DNA of 64,000 bases from NCBI GenBank assembly GCA_013297745.1, contig JAAFIM010000002.1, positions 93,711 to 157,710 of the forward strand, read 5' to 3'. This document shows, one piece after another, positions 60,784-64,000 of the stretch. Under the pieces are notes generated by a model, which saw only the letters and a list, made by a program, of their open reading frames with translations, was not told the origin of the DNA and made no database searches. A program made the position numbers and the translations under genes. Source of the stretch: Chitinophagales bacterium (GTDB lineage Bacteria > Bacteroidota > Bacteroidia > Chitinophagales > Saprospiraceae). Each line of letters starts with the position of its first letter. Position 1 is the first letter of the stretch.

Positions 60784-61543
60784 CGACTTAGACCTAAAAA
60801 TGCGCGTGTATGAGACCGCACACGACCGCTGTATTTTGCCCCAAATGTATGTGGTGGCAAGGATTGACGGCAGAGGATTTACCAAACTCACCAAAGAAGT
60901 GCATAAATTTGAAGCACCTTTTGATGTGAAATTTAGAGATTTGATGATAGCTACAGTTCAGCATTTGATGAATTGCGGTTTTAATATCATTTACGGCTAC
61001 ACAGAAAGTGATGAAATTTCGCTACTTTTTCATTTTGATGAAAACTCTTTCGGGCGAAAAACGAGAAAATTAATCTCCATTTTGGCGGGCGAAGCGAGTG
61101 GCAAATTTTCGGCACTATTGGGCGATGTGGCTGCTTTCGACTGCCGACTTTCTGAGTTTCCCAATCCAAATTTGGTTGTGGATTATTTCCGATGGCGCAA
61201 CGAGGACGCACACAGAAACGCCCTAAATGCCCATTGTTATTGGCGGCTGAGAAAAGATAATTTTTCAAAAAATGAAGCTACCAACAAAATTGAGGGGCTT
61301 AGTATAGCAGAAAAAAACGAGTTATTATTCCAATACGGGATTAATTTTAACGAACTACCCAATTGGCAAAAAAGGGGTGTAGGAATTTATTGGCAAATAG
61401 TTGAAAAACAAGGTTTTAACCCCAAAACGAACGAAACTACCCAAGTCAAACGCCGCGAATTATTTACCAATTATGAACTCCCTATGCGGGATGAATATAA
61501 CGAGTTTGTAACCGATTTAATACAAAAAAACAAACCAATTTAA
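60773..61543 (+). CDS. tRNA(His) guanylyltransferase / Thg1-like protein
   Basis: This 256-residue enzyme is of the Thg1 family, which adds nucleotides in the 3'-5' direction to RNA 5' ends. The motifs are present: ARIDGRGFTKLTKE with the metal-binding Asp32, and YTESDEISLLF with Asp80 and Glu81. RNEDAHRNALNAHCYW is conserved as well. Bacterial members are usually Thg1-like proteins that repair 5'-truncated tRNAs rather than add G-1. tRNA-His here already encodes G-1, which favours a repair role. It overlaps the kinase-like gene. Confidence 0.9.
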   Translation: MKFDDLDLKMRVYETAHDRCILPQMYVVARIDGRGFTKLTKEVHKFEAPFDVKFRDLMIATVQHLMNCGFNIIYGYTESDEISLLFHFDENSFGRKTRKLISILAGEASGKFSALLGDVAAFDCRLSEFPNPNLVVDYFRWRNEDAHRNALNAHCYWRLRKDNFSKNEATNKIEGLSIAEKNELLFQYGINFNELPNWQKRGVGIYWQIVEKQGFNPKTNETTQVKRRELFTNYELPMRDEYNEFVTDLIQKNKPI

Positions 61544-61545
61544 TA

Positions 61546-61585
61546 CAAAAAAAGCTGCTGAAGTTGATACTTTAGCAGCTTTTTG
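61546..61585 (+). terminator. Terminator after the Thg1-like gene
   Basis: AAAAAAAGCTGCTGAAG and ACTTTAGCAGCTTTTT form a hairpin with a T-run directly after the stop. Confidence 0.8.
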
Positions 61586-61596
61586 CTTTTAATTTT

Positions 61597-61604
61597 TATC
61601 TTTG
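61597..61604 (+). promoter_or_regulatory. -7 promoter element for the SGNH hydrolase gene
   Basis: TATCTTTG, 53 bases before the ATG at 61657. Confidence 0.6.
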
Positions 61605-61656
61605 CGTTTTAATCTTCAACTATCAAAATCACCATTTAAACCAAAACGATTAGATT

Positions 61657-62799
61657 ATGAACGACAAAGAAATTCTAATACAAAAATTATTAGCACTCAA
61701 CATATCTTCGGCAGAAATTCACGCTTTAATGCTCTCGTTGGATAGGATAGAATTTCGCAATCTAATCAAGCGTTTTTTTGATTTAAGCCAAAGTACAGTT
61801 ATCAACAACTCAACCTCTACCAAAGGTTTTATAGGTTTTTTTAATAAAATTGGGCAAAAAAGAAAAAATAGGGGCGTCAAGCGCAAGTTGGATAAACCCA
61901 ATTTTAGAGCGGGCAAAAAACTAATCGTAGCAGAAGGCGATTCTTGGTTTGAATTTCCCATTTTTCGCAAAGACATCGTGGATTGGATTATCAAAGAAAC
62001 GGACAATCCCGTTTATAGTTTGGCTTATGGCGGCGATTGGATAGCCAATATGCTTTATGAGGAAGAATATCTGGACGAATTGGCGGCTTGGCAACCTGAG
62101 ATATTTATGATTAGCGGCGGGGGCAACGATTTGGTGGGCGACGGGCGGGTTGGCACGTTGGTAGATAAACCCGATTTGGTAGATTTTAGCGAAAAACCCA
62201 GCGATAAATTGCTCAAAGAGTTTATACTCGCTCAAGATTTCGGCAACGGGGAAGTAGATGCCCACAAGCGCGCCGAGATGATAGTGAGAGGTTCAAAATA
62301 TCTGAACAAAGGCTATTGGGATTTGTGCAAAACCTTTGAGATTATGTACAGAATGTTATTTAGAGGGTTGGAACTCAGCGGAAAATTGGGCAATATGAAA
62401 ATTATCACTCAAGGTTACGATTTTGTAGTGCCGTCCGATAGCTTAAAATTGGATAGACCTTTGCGGTTGATAACGGGCAATGGGGGCTGGTTGTATCGCC
62501 CACTCAATAGAAAATCCATCAGCGATAAGTACGAACAGCGCAGTATTATGTCAGCTATGATATACCATTTCAACGAGATGTTGATAGCTGTATGCCGCCA
62601 ACACAACACCATTAGAGGGCAAAATTTTATCTTTCATATAGACAGCAGAGGCACACTGCAAGAAAACGATTGGGCGGACGAATTGCATCCCACTTCTCAA
62701 GGTTTCAAACAAATCAGCCAAGTTTATATCAGATGTATCAACGGCGAAACTTCTCGCGATGTGCGCGATGCTTTTGTTTATCCTGTGCGCAAGTATTAG
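61657..62799 (+). CDS. SGNH-fold hydrolase
   Basis: This 380-residue soluble protein begins with a helical region (residues ~1-85). The SGNH/GDSL hydrolase domain follows: AEGDSWFEFP with Ser96, SLAYGGDW as the Gly block, MISGGGNDLVGDG as the Asn block near 150-162, and WADELHPTSQGF with the catalytic Asp-His pair near the C-terminus. Members cleave acyl or acetyl esters. There is no signal peptide, so the substrate is probably intracellular. It stands alone between two promoters. Confidence 0.85.
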   Translation: MNDKEILIQKLLALNISSAEIHALMLSLDRIEFRNLIKRFFDLSQSTVINNSTSTKGFIGFFNKIGQKRKNRGVKRKLDKPNFRAGKKLIVAEGDSWFEFPIFRKDIVDWIIKETDNPVYSLAYGGDWIANMLYEEEYLDELAAWQPEIFMISGGGNDLVGDGRVGTLVDKPDLVDFSEKPSDKLLKEFILAQDFGNGEVDAHKRAEMIVRGSKYLNKGYWDLCKTFEIMYRMLFRGLELSGKLGNMKIITQGYDFVVPSDSLKLDRPLRLITGNGGWLYRPLNRKSISDKYEQRSIMSAMIYHFNEMLIAVCRQHNTIRGQNFIFHIDSRGTLQENDWADELHPTSQGFKQISQVYIRCINGETSRDVRDAFVYPVRKY

Positions 62800-62837
62800 C
62801 TTTTTTTATTTTTTATTTTGAAAATGGAAAAATATTG

Positions 62838-62845
62838 TAACTTTG
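62838..62845 (+). promoter_or_regulatory. -7 promoter element for the truncated ATPase gene
   Basis: TAACTTTG, 39 bases before the ATG at 62884. Confidence 0.65.
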
Positions 62846-62883
62846 CGCTTGTTTTTATAATTTAAACTCTAAAAATTAAACAT

Positions 62884-63885
62884 ATGGTTTCCAAAATTGC
62901 AATTTTCAACTCTACAAAACACGCAAAAGCGATAATTACGCTTGACTGCAATTCTATCCAATTGGTGGGTGAAAATCAAGTGGGAAAGACTACACTGATA
63001 GACACGCTTAATTTTTTGTACTGTATCAAACAGCAATATATGTCGTTTGATAATGGCAAATATAATTTTAAACAAACTATTGGACATCTTTTTCCGTCTG
63101 ATAAGAACAGCTATGTCGTGTTTGAAAATTTTAAGAAAAAAGCTGGCGGTTATCACTGTATTTTACTGAAACGCAAAATTGACGAATTAGAATACTACAA
63201 AATCAAGCGTCCTTTGGAAGAACTAGCTTTTTTCGAGGAAAATGGAGAACTTAAAGACTTTCAGTTATTTAGAGAGTATTTAATAAGCAATGCCATTGAA
63301 TACACTGAAATAAAAAAAGCTAACTTATTTGATGAATTTTATAGCACTAACCAAAGTGAAAATGCTGTCGTTTGGCTAAAAAAAGGTGAAAAAGAAGTGT
63401 TTGCAGAAATTTATCGACATTTGATAAATTCAAAGTCAATTGACGCCGAAAATTTACAAAATGCTTTAATTATTGCCAACAATCGGAAAAATTCTAATTT
63501 AAAAATATTTGCAGACCATAGCAAAAAGGATAGTTTGGTTCAATTAAGAAAAATTGATAAAGACATATCAATTTTTAAAGATATCAGAAAAGATTTTGAA
63601 GCGTTCAAAGATTGCTTAATCCGTTTTGAGCTGCAAAAAGAGCAGGTAGGGCAACTTTTATACACTTTCAACAAGTATTTTGACCAACGTCATCAAGAAT
63701 TGCAAATTCAAAGCAAACAAGCAGAAGAGCAAATAAATATGTGCGAAAAAATAAATGAGGAAATAGAACCTCAAAAATCAGCGTTGGATAGAGAAGTTGG
63801 GGCTTTGGAACGAGATATTTCGGATAAAAACAGCAGCATAGAAAATTCAAATCACAATTTGCGCGAAATTGAATTACTTAACTGA
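62884..63885 (+). pseudogene. SMC/RecF-like ATPase, interrupted by an inverted-repeat end
   Basis: The reading frame gives 333 residues. The N-terminus has an ABC-ATPase Walker A, VGENQVGKTTLIDTLNFLY (residues ~24-42), and the last ~90 residues form a long coiled coil, as in SMC/RecF-like and Wadjet JetC-like proteins. It stops before any Walker B or signature motif. The stop lies inside a 26-base sequence identical but for one base to the left end of the repeat at 47820, so an element has inserted near 63874 and cut the gene. The rest may lie beyond the window. Confidence 0.65.
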
Positions 63886-64000
63886 CCTTTCGCAGTATAA
63901 AAATTAGAAAAAAAATTACAAGTCAAAAAAAGGGTGCTTATTCCTGCATTATTGAGCAATTACAGGTTTAATTTAAAAGCTTGGACTTCAGCAAAAGAAG
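63874..64000 (+). mobile_element. Left end of an inverted-repeat element, running off the window
   Basis: TTACTTAACTGACCTTTCGC followed by AGTATA matches the MITE-like repeat at 47820-47846. After it the second frame stays open to the window edge (LEKKLQVKKRVLIPALLSNY and on), so a gene of the element or a continuation of the host gene may start here. Not enough sequence is present to decide. Confidence 0.5.

Overview
This is chromosomal DNA of a low-GC Bacteroidota. The evidence is a full set of type IX secretion (T9SS) and gliding genes (GldJ, PorP/SprF, PorU, PorV, and PorE- and PorZ-like proteins), secreted proteins with T9SS C-terminal sorting domains, SprB repeats, and promoters of the TAnnTTTG type. 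Genus cannot be judged from the sequence.

Layout. 0-10 kb: ribosomal proteins bL35 and bL20, a hydrolase, HemJ, a glycosyltransferase-like protein, a cobalamin adenosyltransferase, a PorE-like protein, an oligopeptide-binding protein preceded by a broken copy of itself, and three small envelope proteins. 10.1-15.3 kb: a minus-strand array of twelve tRNA-like genes, each interrupted in the anticodon arm by a short insert with a shared core; a small S24-like protein sits inside the array, and RNase D, a structured RNA and a Ro60-like (DUF2828/vWA) protein lie beside it. 15.3-21.3 kb: palindromic repeats, glycerol kinase, two tandem-repeat blocks, a sugar dehydrogenase, a GT2 glycosyltransferase and a DUF3137 protein. 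21.3-30.1 kb: a TPR protein, a putative deaminase toxin with a partner gene, and the F1Fo ATP synthase genes, split between atpB and atpE by a T9SS cargo gene and another interrupted tRNA-like RNA that carries 21 bases of 23S rRNA helix 69. 30.3-46.5 kb: an OmpA-family protein, redox proteins, a symporter, a 1695-residue protease with SprB repeats, a CotH protein and a PorZ-like protein. 46.6-59.9 kb: a lipoprotein, a miniature inverted-repeat element, a FabH-like enzyme, an ankyrin protein, gldJ, porP/sprF, porU, porV and an esterase. 59.9-64 kb: a three-gene operon with a polynucleotide-kinase-like protein and a Thg1-like tRNA polymerase, an SGNH hydrolase, and an SMC/RecF-like ATPase cut off by an inverted-repeat end.

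The most unusual part is the interrupted tRNA array. Removing the insert restores anticodon stems exactly in tRNA-Asp and tRNA-His, so the inserts behave like very short introns. The same core occurs in the RNA directly downstream of the Ro60-like gene and in the RNA inside the atp region. Five of the tRNAs also have a coordinated change at the elbow (position 18 A with position 55 G, in place of G18 with U55). With RNase D next door, and a Thg1-like enzyme and RNA-kinase-like protein elsewhere in the window, the genome looks equipped for non-standard tRNA processing or repair. That link is inference; no splicing enzyme is visible here.
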